A stretch of 64,000 nucleotides of DNA from Polynucleobacter antarcticus (GTDB taxonomy: Bacteria; Pseudomonadota; Gammaproteobacteria; Burkholderiales; Burkholderiaceae), in NCBI RefSeq assembly GCF_013307245.1, contig NZ_CP028941.1, positions 1,550,001 to 1,614,000 of the forward strand, in the 5' to 3' direction. The notes below the pieces were generated by a model. The model saw only the letters and a list, made by a program, of their open reading frames with translations. It made no database searches and was not told the origin of the DNA. Below are positions 1-10,193 of the stretch, one piece after another. How positions within the stretch are numbered: position 1 is the first letter of the stretch; every line of letters starts with the position of its first letter. The position numbers and the translations under genes are program-made.

Positions 1-867
1 ACCTGTCTCACACCACACCATGTCAGCATAGGCAGCGTATGCCAAGCCACGAGAAATCGCTTGGTCTAATCCCTTACGTGTTTTATAAAAGCCTTCGGGT
101 GTGCGCTCACCAGTTAAAAACGGCTTATCGTTTTCATCATAGTCAGAGGTTAATAAGTCCGCTGCTTCTGCATCCGTGCGAGCCAAAATAATAGTAGGTA
201 CGCCCATGACATCGGCTGCTAAACGTGCAGAAATCAACTTCTGAACCGACTCTGCTGTTGGTAGCAAGACTTTGCCACCTAAGTGTCCGCATTTTTTTAC
301 AGAAGACAATTGGTCTTCGAAGTGCACACCTGCTGCACCCTGCTTAATCAGAGCCTTACTCAATTCAAAAGCATTCAATACACCACCGAAGCCTGCTTCA
401 GCATCAGCCACGATAGGAGCGTAATACTCGATGTAACCAGCATCCCCTTTATTAACCCCTTTAGCAGTTTGAATTTCATCAGCACGCTGAAAAGAATTGT
501 TAATCCGTTCTACCATTTTGGGTACTGAGTCCACTGGATATAACGATTGATCTGGGTACATTGCCGCAGAAGAATTACCATCCGCAGCCACTTGCCAGCC
601 TGATAAGTAAATCGCTTGAACGCCTGCTTTTACTTGTTGCATAGCTTGGCCACCAGTCAATGCACCTAAGCAGTTCACATAGGCTTCGTTGTTGACCAAT
701 TCCCACAGTCTTTCAGCGCCATGCTTTGCTAATGTGTGCTCAATTTTTAATGAGCCACGCAAACGTACAACATCTTCTGCTGTATAGCCACGAGTAATAC
801 CCTTCCAACGTGGATTGGTATCCCAATCTTTTTGAATTGCTGCGATTTCTGCTTTGCGGTCTGCCAT
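1..867 (-). CDS. aceA: isocitrate lyase (partial, C-terminal part outside the window)
   Basis: Cleaves isocitrate to glyoxylate and succinate, the first step of the cytosolic glyoxylate shunt used for growth on acetate and fatty acids. The visible 289 codons start at an ATG ([12 protein letters not shown]) preceded by the Shine-Dalgarno stretch AGGGAG. The family signature KKCGHLGGK is present with the catalytic cysteine at residue 193, close to Cys195 of the E. coli enzyme. The Mg-binding region with LARTDAEAA follows. The reading frame is open to the window edge, so the gene is partial because the sequence ends, not because it is broken. Family length is about 430 residues. It is alone on its transcript as far as can be seen. 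Confidence 0.96.
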   Translation of the reverse strand, partial: MADRKAEIAAIQKDWDTNPRWKGITRGYTAEDVVRLRGSLKIEHTLAKHGAERLWELVNNEAYVNCLGALTGGQAMQQVKAGVQAIYLSGWQVAADGNSSAAMYPDQSLYPVDSVPKMVERINNSFQRADEIQTAKGVNKGDAGYIEYYAPIVADAEAGFGGVLNAFELSKALIKQGAAGVHFEDQLSSVKKCGHLGGKVLLPTAESVQKLISARLAADVMGVPTIILARTDAEAADLLTSDYDENDKPFLTGERTPEGFYKTRKGLDQAISRGLAYAAYADMVWCETG

Positions 868-1172
868 GCTTTTCTCCCTAGATGAATGAAGTACTTCATT
901 ACGTTAAATATGAAAACACAAGTCTTATGTCTTATATAAGAGTTTATAGAGAAAAGTAGCGCGCGCAAGGATTAATTATTCTACTAATGAATATATATTC
1001 ATCAATAAAATCATATACTTAAATAGTATTTATTACAATGTGGAATTGGGCGTCATCTTGCGAGAAGGACTATTTCCCCTATTGAGACCCTGCGTTTTAC
1101 CAGTGGAAATATCTTTTCATATTATGAAATATGGTGGGGGATAAGTTCCCGGCTAGGCAAAGCTTGCCTAAG
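868..1172 (-). promoter_or_regulatory. aceA upstream region with three palindromes
   Basis: This 305-base gene-free stretch is AT-rich and must hold the aceA promoter. It contains three perfect palindromes: AATGAAGTACTTCATT at 885-900, just upstream of the ribosome binding site; TCTTATATAAGA at 930-941; and ATGAATATATATTCAT at 987-1002. The first and third share the half-site ATGAA/TTCAT. They look like operators for dimeric repressors, plausible for a tightly controlled glyoxylate-shunt gene, but which regulator binds is not visible. No convincing -35/-10 pair with 16-18 base spacing was found. Confidence 0.45.
1154..1170 (-). other. small hairpin after the MFS gene
   Basis: An inverted repeat TAGGCAA/TTGCCTA with a 3-base loop lies just beyond the MFS stop codon. 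No T-run follows on the minus strand, so it is at best a weak or Rho-assisted 3' end structure. Confidence 0.35.
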
Positions 1173-2420
1173 CTAGATTGGACTGGGCTTCGATGCAATC
1201 ATGTTTGCCACCCTAAAGCCCGTCAAAATAATCATGAGTTGTAGGAAGGCTACGCCAATAAATAAAAACTGGGGGAGGTTGGCATCCAAAAAGAGTCCAA
1301 ATACCAGTGGGCTCAGAGCAGCGCCCAGATCAATTCCAGAATAGACAATGCCGTATACCCTACCCGATGCTCCAGAAGGTGTTGCACTACGCACCATGAG
1401 ATCCCGTGAAGGTGCAGCAATACCTAAGCCCGCACCAATCACTACAAACGGAATCACAATCGCTTCAAAGGGCACTAATCCTGTCGCTAACAATAAACCC
1501 ATTACGATATTCATCGCAAAACACCAAGTGATGATGCGCTCAGGATTACTAAATCTTTTCGCTAAGTAGCCACCAAGTAACATGCCGCCAGCACCACCGA
1601 GCGACATTAAAGTCAGAAAATAATTACCAGCGCTGACAGGCAATTCATAAATCTTTAGAAGTGCGCTGGGCGCAAAAGATTGCAGACCGGTCGTAGCGGC
1701 CATACTAAAGAAAAAGAAAATCCAACACAGCCACACTGCCGGTAGCTTAAGGAAAGCAAACGTGCTAGAGGAGCCCTCACCAGGATGAGCGGCGGCATGA
1801 CTCTCATGGGATTTTGCTTTACGTTCTTGGACGTTATCGATTAGCCGCTCGCGACCTAGCCAAAGGATTAATAAGATTAGTGCTTCTACTACGGCGGCAG
1901 ATAAAAAAGCGATACGCCAATCTGCAACACTGGCTACTGCCACCATAAAGGCTGGGGCTGCAGCCCATCCGATGTAACCCGTCACCCCATGAATAGAGTA
2001 AGCGTAAGGTAAATTCGGTGGAGAAATTTTGTGATTAATTAGGGTGTAATCCACTGGATGGAAGATGCCATTTCCACAGCCAGCAATGACAGCACCCATG
2101 ACTAACATCCAGTACCCATTACTTTGTGAATATGTCAGCGCAGCCAAAACCAGTAGGCCTACCCCCACAAATAAAACAGGGCGAGCACCAATTCGATCTA
2201 CTAAAAATCCAGAGGCTGCTTGAACGATACAAGAGACCACAAAGAAGATGGTCATGAGTAGACCAAGCTCAGCATAGTTAAAGCCAAACTCCGCCTTTAA
2301 CCAGGGAAACATTGGCGGCAGAATTAAGTGAAAGAAATGCGAGCTACCGTGAGCCAGGCTAATAAGACCAACAACCCGGACATCACTGGCTCGTCTGTTC
2401 AGCGTGAGAGCTTCAGTCAT
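1173..2420 (-). CDS. MFS transporter, fosmidomycin-resistance (Fsr)-like
   Basis: A 415-residue inner-membrane protein of the major facilitator superfamily with about twelve hydrophobic segments and a charged cytoplasmic loop near residues 198-225. The MFS motif A is visible as GFLVDRIGAR at residues 71-80. The HGSSHFFHLILPP stretch near residue 24 is typical of Fsr-like exporters, which efflux small organic acids or drugs. The substrate cannot be told from sequence. It starts 19 bases after the clpB stop codon on the same strand, so it may be co-transcribed with clpB. Confidence 0.85.
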   Translation of the reverse strand: MTEALTLNRRASDVRVVGLISLAHGSSHFFHLILPPMFPWLKAEFGFNYAELGLLMTIFFVVSCIVQAASGFLVDRIGARPVLFVGVGLLVLAALTYSQSNGYWMLVMGAVIAGCGNGIFHPVDYTLINHKISPPNLPYAYSIHGVTGYIGWAAAPAFMVAVASVADWRIAFLSAAVVEALILLILWLGRERLIDNVQERKAKSHESHAAAHPGEGSSSTFAFLKLPAVWLCWIFFFFSMAATTGLQSFAPSALLKIYELPVSAGNYFLTLMSLGGAGGMLLGGYLAKRFSNPERIITWCFAMNIVMGLLLATGLVPFEAIVIPFVVIGAGLGIAAPSRDLMVRSATPSGASGRVYGIVYSGIDLGAALSPLVFGLFLDANLPQFLFIGVAFLQLMIILTGFRVANMIASKPSPI

Positions 2421-2439
2421 GATCCGAGTTTACCGCTTT

Positions 2440-5034
2440 TTACTTTTTGAAAATAAACTCACCATGTTTATCAACGCCCACAGGAACTGTGTCGTTAGGG
2501 CCAAACGTACCCTCTAAAATCATCTTAGAAACTGGGTTCTCAATATATTGCTGAATTGCCCGTTTGAGTGGTCTAGCCCCAAATATAGGATCAAAACCGA
2601 CCTCAGCAATCTTCGCTAGCGCAGCATCACTAACTTCAAGCTGCATATCTAACTTAGCTAGACGATCTGAGAGATTTTTGAGCAATATCTTTGCGATATT
2701 TGCAATGTTGCCCTTATCTAAGCCATGAAACACCACAATCTCATCAATCCGATTCAAGAACTCGGGACGGAAATGGCTCTTGAGCTCTTCAAATACTGCA
2801 TCTTTAATCTCTGACTGCTTTTGATCATGCATCGACTGAATTAGATGCGAACCGATATTGCTGGTCATCACAATCACCGTATTTTTAAAGTCTACTGTGC
2901 GGCCTTGGCCATCTGTTAAGCGCCCATCATCCAGCACTTGCAAGAGCACATTAAAAACATCGGGATGCGCTTTTTCAATCTCATCAAATAAGATCACGCT
3001 ATAAGGATGACGGCGCACTTTCTCAGTGAGATAGCCACCCTCTTCATAACCTACATAACCAGGAGGCGCACCAATCAGGCGAGCCACACTGTGCTTCTCC
3101 ATGAACTCACTCATATCAATCCGAATGAGATGCTCTTCACTATCAAATAAGAAGCCAGCTAGAGCCTTACACAGTTCAGTTTTACCAACCCCGGTTGGAC
3201 CTAGGAATAAGAATGAACCATAAGGACGATGCTCTTCCGCAAGACCCGCACGTGAGCGACGAATCGCATCCGATACCGCACGAATAGCCTCTTCTTGACC
3301 CACTACACGTTTATGCAGCAATTCTTCCATCTTCAGTAACTTATCGCGCTCGCCCTGCATCATCTTCGACACTGGGATACCAGTCGCCCGAGATACTACT
3401 TCAGCGATTTCTTCTGCGCCTACTTGAGTGCGTAAGAGCTTATTTTTTACCACGCCATCTTTACCACTCTTAGCTTCTGCCGCTGCAGCAGACTTGAGCT
3501 TCGCCTCCAGCTCTGGTAATTTGCCATACTGTAACTCTGCAACTTGCTCTAACTTTCCGTCACGCTGCAGTTTCACAATATCTGCACGGACTTTTTCAAT
3601 CTCTTCTTTGAGATGAGCTGCACCTAACACGGCGCCCTTCTCTGCTTTCCAGATCTCTTCTAAATCAGCGTACTCAGCCCCTAGGCGCTTGATCTCATCC
3701 TCAATCAAGCCCAGACGTTTTTTCGAAGCATCATCTTTTTCTTTTTTAACAGCCTCACGCTCAATCTTGAGCTGAATCAGACGACGCTCTAGCTTGTCCA
3801 TCACTTCTGGCTTAGAGTCGATCTCCATCCGAATGCGTGAACCGGCCTCATCAATGAGATCAATCGCCTTATCGGGCAAAAAACGATCAGTGATGTAACG
3901 ATGCGATAGCTCTGCTGCTGCCACAATGGCCGGGTCAGTAATTTCAATGCCATGGTGAAGCTCATAACGCTCTTGCAGTCCACGCAAAATGGCAATGGTA
4001 GCCTCAACAGTAGGCTCCTCAACCATGACCTTCTGAAAGCGTCGCTCTAAGGCGGCATCTTTTTCAATGTACTTACGGTACTCATCTAGTGTGGTGGCGC
4101 CGATACAATGCAATTCACCACGGGCCAAAGCAGGCTTAAGCATATTCCCGGCATCCATAGCACCTTCGCCTTTGCCTGCACCGACCATCGTATGAATCTC
4201 ATCAATAAAAATGATCGTGCGTCCTTCATCCTTAGCAACATCACTCAAGACGGCTTTTAAACGCTCTTCGAACTCACCACGATATTTTGCACCGGCTAAT
4301 AACAGCGCCATATCCAAAACAAGTACACGCTTATCTTTGAGAGTCTCAGGAACTTCGCCATTAACAATACGTTGCGCTAAGCCTTCCACAATCGCTGTTT
4401 TACCAACGCCTGGCTCACCAATTAATACCGGGTTATTTTTACCGCGACGCTGCAGAATCTGGATGGTGCGTCGAATCTCATCATCGCGACCAATCACAGG
4501 ATCTAACTTGCCCATACGAGCACGCTCAGTGAGATCGAGCGTATATTTTTTCAAGGCTTCTCTTTGACCTTCAGCATCAGCACTATTCACGGACTCTCCT
4601 CCACGCACAACATCAATCGCCGCTTCAAGCGACTTCCGGTTTAAGCCGTTCTCACGAGCAATTTTGCCGAGCTCGCCTTTGTCATCAGCTACGACCAATA
4701 AGAATAATTCGCCAGCGATGAATTGATCGCCACGCTTGTTCGCTTCTTTTTCACATAAGTTCAACCAGTTGGTCAACTCTCGTCCTACTTGGACTTCGCC
4801 ACCAGTCCCTTGCACTTCTGGCAAGTGACTAATCAGCTTCTCCGCCGCCTTCTCTAGGCCAGCAACATTGACACCCGCACGCGTCAAAAGACTTTTTGCA
4901 GCACCATCAGAGTCGCGCAACATCGCCAGCAATAAATGGGCTGGCTCGATATATTGATTGTCTTTAGCTAAAGCAAGGCTTTGCGCCTCGCTCAAGGCCT
5001 CTTGAAACTTGGTAGTTAATTTATCTATTCTCAT
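2440..5034 (-). CDS. clpB: ATP-dependent chaperone ClpB
   Basis: A hexameric AAA+ disaggregase that pulls polypeptides out of aggregates together with DnaK. The 864-residue product has the Clp N-domain, a first nucleotide-binding domain with GEPGVGKT near residue 200, the coiled-coil middle domain near residues 400-520, and a second ATPase domain with GPTGVGKT near residue 605. Length fits the family (E. coli 857). The open frame extends 55 codons upstream, but the ATG at 5034 ([14 protein letters not shown]) matches the conserved ClpB start and has AAGGTAA upstream. A sigma-32-type promoter lies 27-54 bases ahead of it. There is no sign of an internal start for a short ClpB form that I could single out. 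Confidence 0.97.
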   Translation of the reverse strand: MRIDKLTTKFQEALSEAQSLALAKDNQYIEPAHLLLAMLRDSDGAAKSLLTRAGVNVAGLEKAAEKLISHLPEVQGTGGEVQVGRELTNWLNLCEKEANKRGDQFIAGELFLLVVADDKGELGKIARENGLNRKSLEAAIDVVRGGESVNSADAEGQREALKKYTLDLTERARMGKLDPVIGRDDEIRRTIQILQRRGKNNPVLIGEPGVGKTAIVEGLAQRIVNGEVPETLKDKRVLVLDMALLLAGAKYRGEFEERLKAVLSDVAKDEGRTIIFIDEIHTMVGAGKGEGAMDAGNMLKPALARGELHCIGATTLDEYRKYIEKDAALERRFQKVMVEEPTVEATIAILRGLQERYELHHGIEITDPAIVAAAELSHRYITDRFLPDKAIDLIDEAGSRIRMEIDSKPEVMDKLERRLIQLKIEREAVKKEKDDASKKRLGLIEDEIKRLGAEYADLEEIWKAEKGAVLGAAHLKEEIEKVRADIVKLQRDGKLEQVAELQYGKLPELEAKLKSAAAAEAKSGKDGVVKNKLLRTQVGAEEIAEVVSRATGIPVSKMMQGERDKLLKMEELLHKRVVGQEEAIRAVSDAIRRSRAGLAEEHRPYGSFLFLGPTGVGKTELCKALAGFLFDSEEHLIRIDMSEFMEKHSVARLIGAPPGYVGYEEGGYLTEKVRRHPYSVILFDEIEKAHPDVFNVLLQVLDDGRLTDGQGRTVDFKNTVIVMTSNIGSHLIQSMHDQKQSEIKDAVFEELKSHFRPEFLNRIDEIVVFHGLDKGNIANIAKILLKNLSDRLAKLDMQLEVSDAALAKIAEVGFDPIFGARPLKRAIQQYIENPVSKMILEGTFGPNDTVPVGVDKHGEFIFKK

Positions 5035-5060
5035 GGGCTTACCTTGTTTATCTATATAGA

Positions 5061-5088
5061 ATATAAGGGCTTTATCAGCAATTTCAAG
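5061..5088 (-). promoter_or_regulatory. predicted heat-shock (sigma-32) promoter of clpB
   Basis: Read on the minus strand, CTTGAAA (5088-5082) matches the sigma-32 -35 consensus exactly. CCTTATAT (5068-5061) follows after 13 bases and matches CCCCATNT at five of the seven defined positions. Spacing is right for this sigma factor and the site sits immediately upstream of clpB, a classical heat-shock gene. Confidence 0.75.
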
Positions 5089-5124
5089 TGCTCTACCCCC
5101 CTTTAAAGTGAATTTATCTCTATT

Positions 5125-5370
5125 TTGACTTGGCTTGTTTATCTTCTTGAGTGTTCCGATGGCAGCTATTACGCTGGCATCACTAACCGCCTCGAACATC
5201 GCCTAGCGGCACATAATTCGGGGGAAGGCGCTCGCTACACAAGGGCCCGCAGGCCAGTCACATTATTAGCAACCCAAGAGCACCCGGATCGATCTGAGGC
5301 CTCTAAAGCAGAAGCGCAACTCAAACGTTTACCAAGGGCATTAAAACGGGCTTTTTTTGAAAAGGGGTGA
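5125..5370 (+). CDS. GIY-YIG domain protein, UPF0213/YhbQ type
   Basis: An 81-residue protein that is essentially one GIY-YIG endonuclease fold: [16 protein letters not shown] at the N-terminus, the conserved arginine in the helix [11 protein letters not shown], and a lysine-rich C-terminus. Members of this group (YhbQ, UPF0213) are stand-alone domains linked to DNA damage handling, with no firmly assigned cellular role. The start is taken as TTG at 5125, which keeps the first beta strand (TWLVYLL). No ATG is available in frame and the ribosome binding site is weak. It is divergent from clpB with about 90 bases between the starts. Confidence 0.85.
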   Translation: MTWLVYLLECSDGSYYAGITNRLEHRLAAHNSGEGARYTRARRPVTLLATQEHPDRSEASKAEAQLKRLPRALKRAFFEKG

Positions 5371-5393
5371 ATCCCACTCGACTTCTGAAATGA

Positions 5394-5858
5394 CTACTTC
5401 TGATTCCAGCGTGCCATGGCAACATCGTCAGTCACACGGGCATCCACCCATTTACTGCCCTCTGGAGTGTCTTCCTTTTTCCAGAACGGGGCTGCAGTCT
5501 TCAGATAGTCCATGATGAACTCGCATGCGGCAAACGCTTCGCCACGGTGGGCACTCGTCACCACTACCAAAACAATTTGATCTTCTGGCAGTAAGGGGCC
5601 AATCCGATGAATCACCAGAGTCCCACGAATTTCCCAACATGCTTTCGCTTGAGAAATAATATCTTCCAGCGCTTTTTCAGTCATGCCGGGATAGTGCTCA
5701 AGTGTCATCTCTGTCACCTGATTACCCTCGTTCATATCACGCACGGTTCCTACGAATGTCACCACGGCACCGACTTGCAAATCTCCTTTGCGGAGTGCAG
5801 CCACTTCCGTCGTTAAATCGAAGTCTGCCTCTTGAATGCGAATTAGGCTTTTTGTCAT
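5394..5858 (-). CDS. moaE: molybdopterin synthase catalytic subunit MoaE
   Basis: The large subunit of molybdopterin synthase inserts the dithiolene sulfurs into cyclic pyranopterin monophosphate, taking sulfur from the MoaD thiocarboxylate. The 154-residue product has the conserved VGAVVTFVGTVRD region, the HRIGPLLPEDQIV segment, SAHRGEAFAACEF and the lysine-bearing PFWKKEDTPEG motif that contacts the MoaD tail. The start chosen is the ATG (MTKSLIRIQ) one base after the moaD stop. A GTG nine bases upstream is possible and would overlap moaD. It forms an operon with moaD and moeA. Confidence 0.95.
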   Translation of the reverse strand: MTKSLIRIQEADFDLTTEVAALRKGDLQVGAVVTFVGTVRDMNEGNQVTEMTLEHYPGMTEKALEDIISQAKACWEIRGTLVIHRIGPLLPEDQIVLVVVTSAHRGEAFAACEFIMDYLKTAAPFWKKEDTPEGSKWVDARVTDDVAMARWNQK

Positions 5859-5859
5859 C

Positions 5860-6117
5860 TTAACCACCCGTCACTGGAGGAAAGAATGCCACTTCAGCAC
5901 CTTCTTCTAATGCTATTGATTCCTTGACCATCCTTTGATTCAAGGCACAACGAATGACCTTATCACTGGCCAAAACTTCTGCCCATGCACCGCCACGCTG
6001 CGTAAGGTGATGCCTTAATTGAGCAATGGTTTTTACATCAGCGGGAAGATTAACCCACTCTTCAGAAAGTCCGAGGCCTTCACGTAATGAGGCAAAGAAT
6101 CGTAATTGCAATTTCAT
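5860..6117 (-). CDS. moaD: molybdopterin synthase sulfur carrier subunit MoaD
   Basis: An 85-residue ubiquitin-like sulfur carrier. Its C-terminus is FFPPVTGG, the double glycine that MoeB-type enzymes adenylate and thiocarboxylate before MoaE uses it. The N-terminal beta strand LQLRFFASLREGLG is typical of the family. It lies 18 bases after moeA and directly before moaE, as expected for partners that form one heterotetramer. Confidence 0.94.
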   Translation of the reverse strand: MKLQLRFFASLREGLGLSEEWVNLPADVKTIAQLRHHLTQRGGAWAEVLASDKVIRCALNQRMVKESIALEEGAEVAFFPPVTGG

Positions 6118-6135
6118 GAGGGAATCGTAAACCGA

Positions 6136-7386
6136 TTAAGTCAAGAGTGCATTAAACGGAATGTACTTCACCATATCACCGGCTTTAAAAGCTTGTCCTG
6201 GTGGGCAATCTAGCAAGCCATCTCCCCAAGCAGCACTGGTAAGTACCCCAGAACTCTGATTAGGAAAGAGATCTAAGCCGCCTTGGAAATTCATTTTGAC
6301 ACGCAAAAACTCATTACGACGGTCTGCTTTAAGCCAATCAAAATCAGCACGCATCCAATATGATGGTGGAGGGCTTGGATCCCTACCTTGCAACTTCAAT
6401 ATAAAAGGACGTACAAATAATAAGAATGTGACAAAACTAGAAACTGGATTGCCGGGCAGACCCATAAACCAGGCTTCGCTCAAGTTAGATGGATCCGTCT
6501 GATCTGATTTACGGACTGCACCAAAAGCCAAAGGCTTACCTGGCTTGATAGCAATTTGCCAAAGATCTAAACGTCCTTCAGCCATCACGGCTGGCTTGAT
6601 GTGATCTTCCTCACCCACCGATACCCCACCAGAAGTGATGATCAAATCATGATCTTTACTTGCCTTGCGTAAGGCTTCACGTGTGGCATCTAGGCGATCA
6701 GGAACAATACCGAGATCTGTAGGCTCACAGCCCAAGGATCTCAGGCAAGCCAATAAAGTATCGCGGTTCGAGTTATAGATCCCTCCAGGCTTTAAGGGCT
6801 GACCTGGAAGTGACAACTCATCACCAGTAAAAAAGGCGGCGACTTTTACACGACGTCTTACCTGCAGATGTGTCAAACCCGCAGAGGCAGCAACACCTAA
6901 TTCTTGTGGCCGCAAAAAAATTCCGGCTGCTAAAGCCGTTTTACCAGCAGTTAAATCTTCGCCACGGCGTCGAATCCACTGACCTGCAACAGGAGTGGTA
7001 TTGACTTGGACTTGATCGGCAGATCCTTCTAGGATGGCGCAGTCCTCTTGCATGACTACTGCATCTGCGCCCAAAGGAACTGGCGCACCGGTAAATATTC
7101 TGGCCACAGTACCTGGATCAAGCGCTACTCCCATAGAACCTGCTGGAATACGCTGGGTAATCTTCAGTACGCTTCCTGAGATTTGAGTATCTGCAGTTCT
7201 CACCGCATAACCATCCATCGCCGTGTTATCGACTGGCGGTACATCCACTAAGCTCTTCACGTCTTCGGCAAGCACCCGCCCAAGTGCGGCCTGCATTGCT
7301 ACCCGCTCTGTCTCAGCGACTACCTGCGCATTTACAAGCAAGTGTTCTAAGGCCTGTTGAGCCGTCAACATGGGGGGCTTAGTCAT
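6136..7386 (-). CDS. moeA: molybdopterin molybdenumtransferase MoeA (first copy)
   Basis: MoeA inserts molybdate into adenylylated molybdopterin to finish the molybdenum cofactor. The 416-residue product shows the family landmarks: VPPVDNTAMDGYAV in domain III, GRRGED-like WIRRRGEDLTAG, the central MoCF-binding fold with SGGVSVGEEDH, and GLPGNPVSSFVTF before the C-terminal beta-barrel. It is the first gene of the moeA-moaD-moaE cluster, 12 bases after thrC. A second MoeA is encoded near the far end of the window. Which of the two handles molybdenum cannot be decided from sequence. Confidence 0.94.
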   Translation of the reverse strand: MTKPPMLTAQQALEHLLVNAQVVAETERVAMQAALGRVLAEDVKSLVDVPPVDNTAMDGYAVRTADTQISGSVLKITQRIPAGSMGVALDPGTVARIFTGAPVPLGADAVVMQEDCAILEGSADQVQVNTTPVAGQWIRRRGEDLTAGKTALAAGIFLRPQELGVAASAGLTHLQVRRRVKVAAFFTGDELSLPGQPLKPGGIYNSNRDTLLACLRSLGCEPTDLGIVPDRLDATREALRKASKDHDLIITSGGVSVGEEDHIKPAVMAEGRLDLWQIAIKPGKPLAFGAVRKSDQTDPSNLSEAWFMGLPGNPVSSFVTFLLFVRPFILKLQGRDPSPPPSYWMRADFDWLKADRRNEFLRVKMNFQGGLDLFPNQSSGVLTSAAWGDGLLDCPPGQAFKAGDMVKYIPFNALLT

Positions 7387-7398
7387 GATCTCTGTAGC

Positions 7399-8853
7399 TT
7401 ATGAATGTACTGAAGGCACGTGAGCGGCAATAAAGTGCTTTACCTGATCGGCATCCGCATCGATATTTTCCACGCGCTGCGGCTTGAGCTTAATGTCCTT
7501 GAATGCAATAGGGCAGTCTGCGGGACGGCCTAAAGCAATTTCAATCGTTTCTTCAAACTTGATTGGTAAAGCGGTTTCCAAAACAAGCATAGGGATGTCT
7601 GGCTGCAAATGCTCACGAGCAACTTTAATACCGTCTGCCGTATGAGTATCGACCATCACCTGATATTGCTTATCAATATTGCGAATCGTATCTAGGCGAT
7701 CTTGATGGGTACTTCTACCCGATTGAAAGCCATATTGAGCCATCTCTTTAAAGATCGACTCTTTAGAAATATCAAAACCGCCAAGCTCATCGACCTGCTT
7801 AAACATGCGTGCAGTTTCTTTGCCATCTTTGCCAACGAGATCAAATATAAAACGCTCAAAGTTACTCGCCTTAGAGATATCCATGGAAGGGCTAGAGGTA
7901 TGCAATGTCTCAGCAGATTTTCTGGCACGGTAAACACCTGTGCGGAAAAACTCATCTAAGACATCGTTTTCATTGGTGGCGGCAATTAAGTGCGCAATCG
8001 GCAAACCCATCATGCGGGCAATATGGCCTGCGCAGATATTGCCAAAGTTACCCGATGGCACTGTGAAGGAAACTTTTTCTGCACTAGATTTGGTGGCTAA
8101 TAAATAGCCTTGGAAGTAATAAATCACTTGAGCAACAACCCGGCCCCAGTTGATGGAATTGACAGTGCCGATACGATACTGCGCTTTGAAAGCATGATCG
8201 TTACTGACAGCCTTGACAATATCTTGACAGTCATCAAATACACCAGCGACAGCTAAGTTAAAAATATTCGGGTCTTGCAAAGAATACATCTGCGCAGACT
8301 GGAACGGACTCATCTTCCCGCGAGGAGAAAGCATAAAGACATTCACGCCATCTTTGCCGCGCATCGCATATTCAGCAGCACCGCCAGTATCCCCAGAGGT
8401 GGCGCCCAAAATATTTAGTTTTTGTCCTGAATGCTGTAGTGCATATTCAAATAAATTACCTAGCAACTGCATTGCCATATCTTTAAAGGCTAATGTTGGG
8501 CCGTTAGACAAACTCAGTAAACCTATGCGCGTTCCCTGCTCTTCGCCTAACCAATGCAAAGGGGTAATGTCTTGGGCATCATCTTTAGCACGCCCATTGC
8601 AATACACTTGTGCGGTATACGTTTTACGCAATAAAGCGCGTAAGTCGTGCTCTGGAATGTCATCGCAATACAGGCTTAAGATTTCATAAGCCAGATCGGC
8701 ATAAGACAATCCGCGCCATGCATCCAACTGTGCTTTAGTGACTTGCGGATATTCCACTGGCAAATACAAGCCGCCATCCGGAGCTAAGCCACCTAGCAAA
8801 ATTTCTAAAAAGGATTGTTGCGGGCTATTGCCCCGGGTAGATTGGTAACGCAT
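7399..8853 (-). CDS. thrC: threonine synthase
   Basis: A PLP enzyme converting O-phosphohomoserine to threonine. The 484-residue length fits the long (class II) threonine synthases. LAFKDMAMQ carries the PLP-binding lysine at residue 124, and the phosphate-binding loop SGDTGGAAEYA follows. It is 29 bases after hom, and thus with hom makes the threonine branch of the aspartate pathway. The downstream moeA begins 12 bases after its stop, so the Moco genes may share this transcript. Confidence 0.97.
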   Translation of the reverse strand: MRYQSTRGNSPQQSFLEILLGGLAPDGGLYLPVEYPQVTKAQLDAWRGLSYADLAYEILSLYCDDIPEHDLRALLRKTYTAQVYCNGRAKDDAQDITPLHWLGEEQGTRIGLLSLSNGPTLAFKDMAMQLLGNLFEYALQHSGQKLNILGATSGDTGGAAEYAMRGKDGVNVFMLSPRGKMSPFQSAQMYSLQDPNIFNLAVAGVFDDCQDIVKAVSNDHAFKAQYRIGTVNSINWGRVVAQVIYYFQGYLLATKSSAEKVSFTVPSGNFGNICAGHIARMMGLPIAHLIAATNENDVLDEFFRTGVYRARKSAETLHTSSPSMDISKASNFERFIFDLVGKDGKETARMFKQVDELGGFDISKESIFKEMAQYGFQSGRSTHQDRLDTIRNIDKQYQVMVDTHTADGIKVAREHLQPDIPMLVLETALPIKFEETIEIALGRPADCPIAFKDIKLKPQRVENIDADADQVKHFIAAHVPSVHS

Positions 8854-8882
8854 GTAGTGAGCTTAGTTTTACGTAATATTAC

Positions 8883-10193
8883 TTACGACAAATTTTCCAA
8901 ACGGATTTTGACGACTTGTCCTGCAACCGTCTTCAGATCCTGAATTTCATTAATCGCAGCCAGCATATGCTTTTCTTTGGTTTCATGAGTCAAGGCCACC
9001 AGATCCGTTTGGCTCTCACCCTCATCTGCTTCTTTCTGCAAGAGTGCATCGATAGAAATGCTATGGGCAGCTAAAATCTTCGTGATATCAGCAAGGACAC
9101 CCGCTTGATCGGCTACTCTTAAACGTAAGTAGTAGCTGGTAGTGACTTCACCAATCGGCAAGACCTTGGTATCACGTACTGCATCTGGCTGGAAAGCTAA
9201 ATAAGGTACCCGACTCTCAGGACTGGCATCCAAAAGGCGCGCAATATCAACTAAATCTGCGATCACCGCAGAAGCCGTTGGCTCAGACCCTGCACCCTTA
9301 CCGTAATACAGCGTAGTACCTACTGCATCACCAAATACTTGCACGGCGTTCATCGCACCTTCAACGTTAGCAATGAGGCGCTTAGTCGGAATCAAGGTTG
9401 GATGAACCCGCAACTCCACACCACTGGTTGTCTTTTTGGCGATCCCTAATAATTTAATGCGATAGCCCAACTGCTCTGCGTATTTAATATCAATCGCGTC
9501 TAATTTGGTAATACCCTCAATGTGCGCCTTATCAAATTGCATCGGAATACCAAACGCAATAGCACTCATGATGGTAGCTTTATGGGCTGCATCAATTCCC
9601 TCAATATCAAACGTAGGGTCTGCCTCGGCATAGCCCAAGCGTTGCGCTTCTTTGAGGACCGTTGCAAAATCTAATCCTTTGTCGCGCATCTCAGACAAAA
9701 TAAAGTTGGTAGTGCCGTTAATAATTCCTGCAATCCACTCAATACGATTGGCGGTAAGACCTTCTCGCAAGGCCTTAATAATCGGAATACCACCAGCAAC
9801 TGCAGCTTCAAATGCAACTGTCACGCCTTTTTCATGGGCGGCCTTAAAAATGGCGTTGCCATGAACGGCGATTAAGGCTTTATTGGCTGTGACAACGTGC
9901 TTACCTGCTGCGATTGCTTCAAGTACCAAGTCCCTAGCAATACCGTAGCCACCAATCAGCTCTACTACGATATCAATTTCTGGATTATTGATCACTGCAC
10001 GCGCATCGCTGACTACTTGCGCATGGTCTTTCACTAACTCTTTAGCGCGCTCTACATTGAGATCGGCAACCGTGTGAATACGAATACCACGACCCGCACG
10101 ACGCACAATCTCTTCCTGATTACGTTCGAGAACAGTAAAAACGCCACCACCAACAGTGCCAATACCTAATAGTCCAACTTGAATCGGTTTCAT
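8883..10193 (-). CDS. hom: homoserine dehydrogenase
   Basis: Reduces aspartate semialdehyde to homoserine with NAD(P)H, the branch point to threonine and methionine. The 436-residue product has the nucleotide-binding loop GIGTVGGG at residues 10-17, the catalytic-domain segment GIINGTTNFILSEM, and a C-terminal ACT domain from about residue 355 (YYLRLRVADQAGVLADI), which usually gives threonine feedback inhibition. It is the monofunctional form, without a fused aspartokinase. Its start overlaps the upstream aminotransferase stop by 4 bases (ATGA), so translation is probably coupled. Confidence 0.97.
   Translation of the reverse strand: MKPIQVGLLGIGTVGGGVFTVLERNQEEIVRRAGRGIRIHTVADLNVERAKELVKDHAQVVSDARAVINNPEIDIVVELIGGYGIARDLVLEAIAAGKHVVTANKALIAVHGNAIFKAAHEKGVTVAFEAAVAGGIPIIKALREGLTANRIEWIAGIINGTTNFILSEMRDKGLDFATVLKEAQRLGYAEADPTFDIEGIDAAHKATIMSAIAFGIPMQFDKAHIEGITKLDAIDIKYAEQLGYRIKLLGIAKKTTSGVELRVHPTLIPTKRLIANVEGAMNAVQVFGDAVGTTLYYGKGAGSEPTASAVIADLVDIARLLDASPESRVPYLAFQPDAVRDTKVLPIGEVTTSYYLRLRVADQAGVLADITKILAAHSISIDALLQKEADEGESQTDLVALTHETKEKHMLAAINEIQDLKTVAGQVVKIRLENLS

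Noticed and set aside
747..968. 73-codon frame over the aceA start and promoter
   Set aside because: It is out of frame with aceA, contains the palindromes and has no motif.
4211..4567. 118-codon frame antisense to clpB
   Set aside because: It is a shadow of the conserved ClpB ATPase codons.
5035..5199. 55-codon N-terminal extension of ClpB
   Set aside because: It runs across the sigma-32 promoter, and the family start MRIDKLT lies downstream with its own ribosome binding site.
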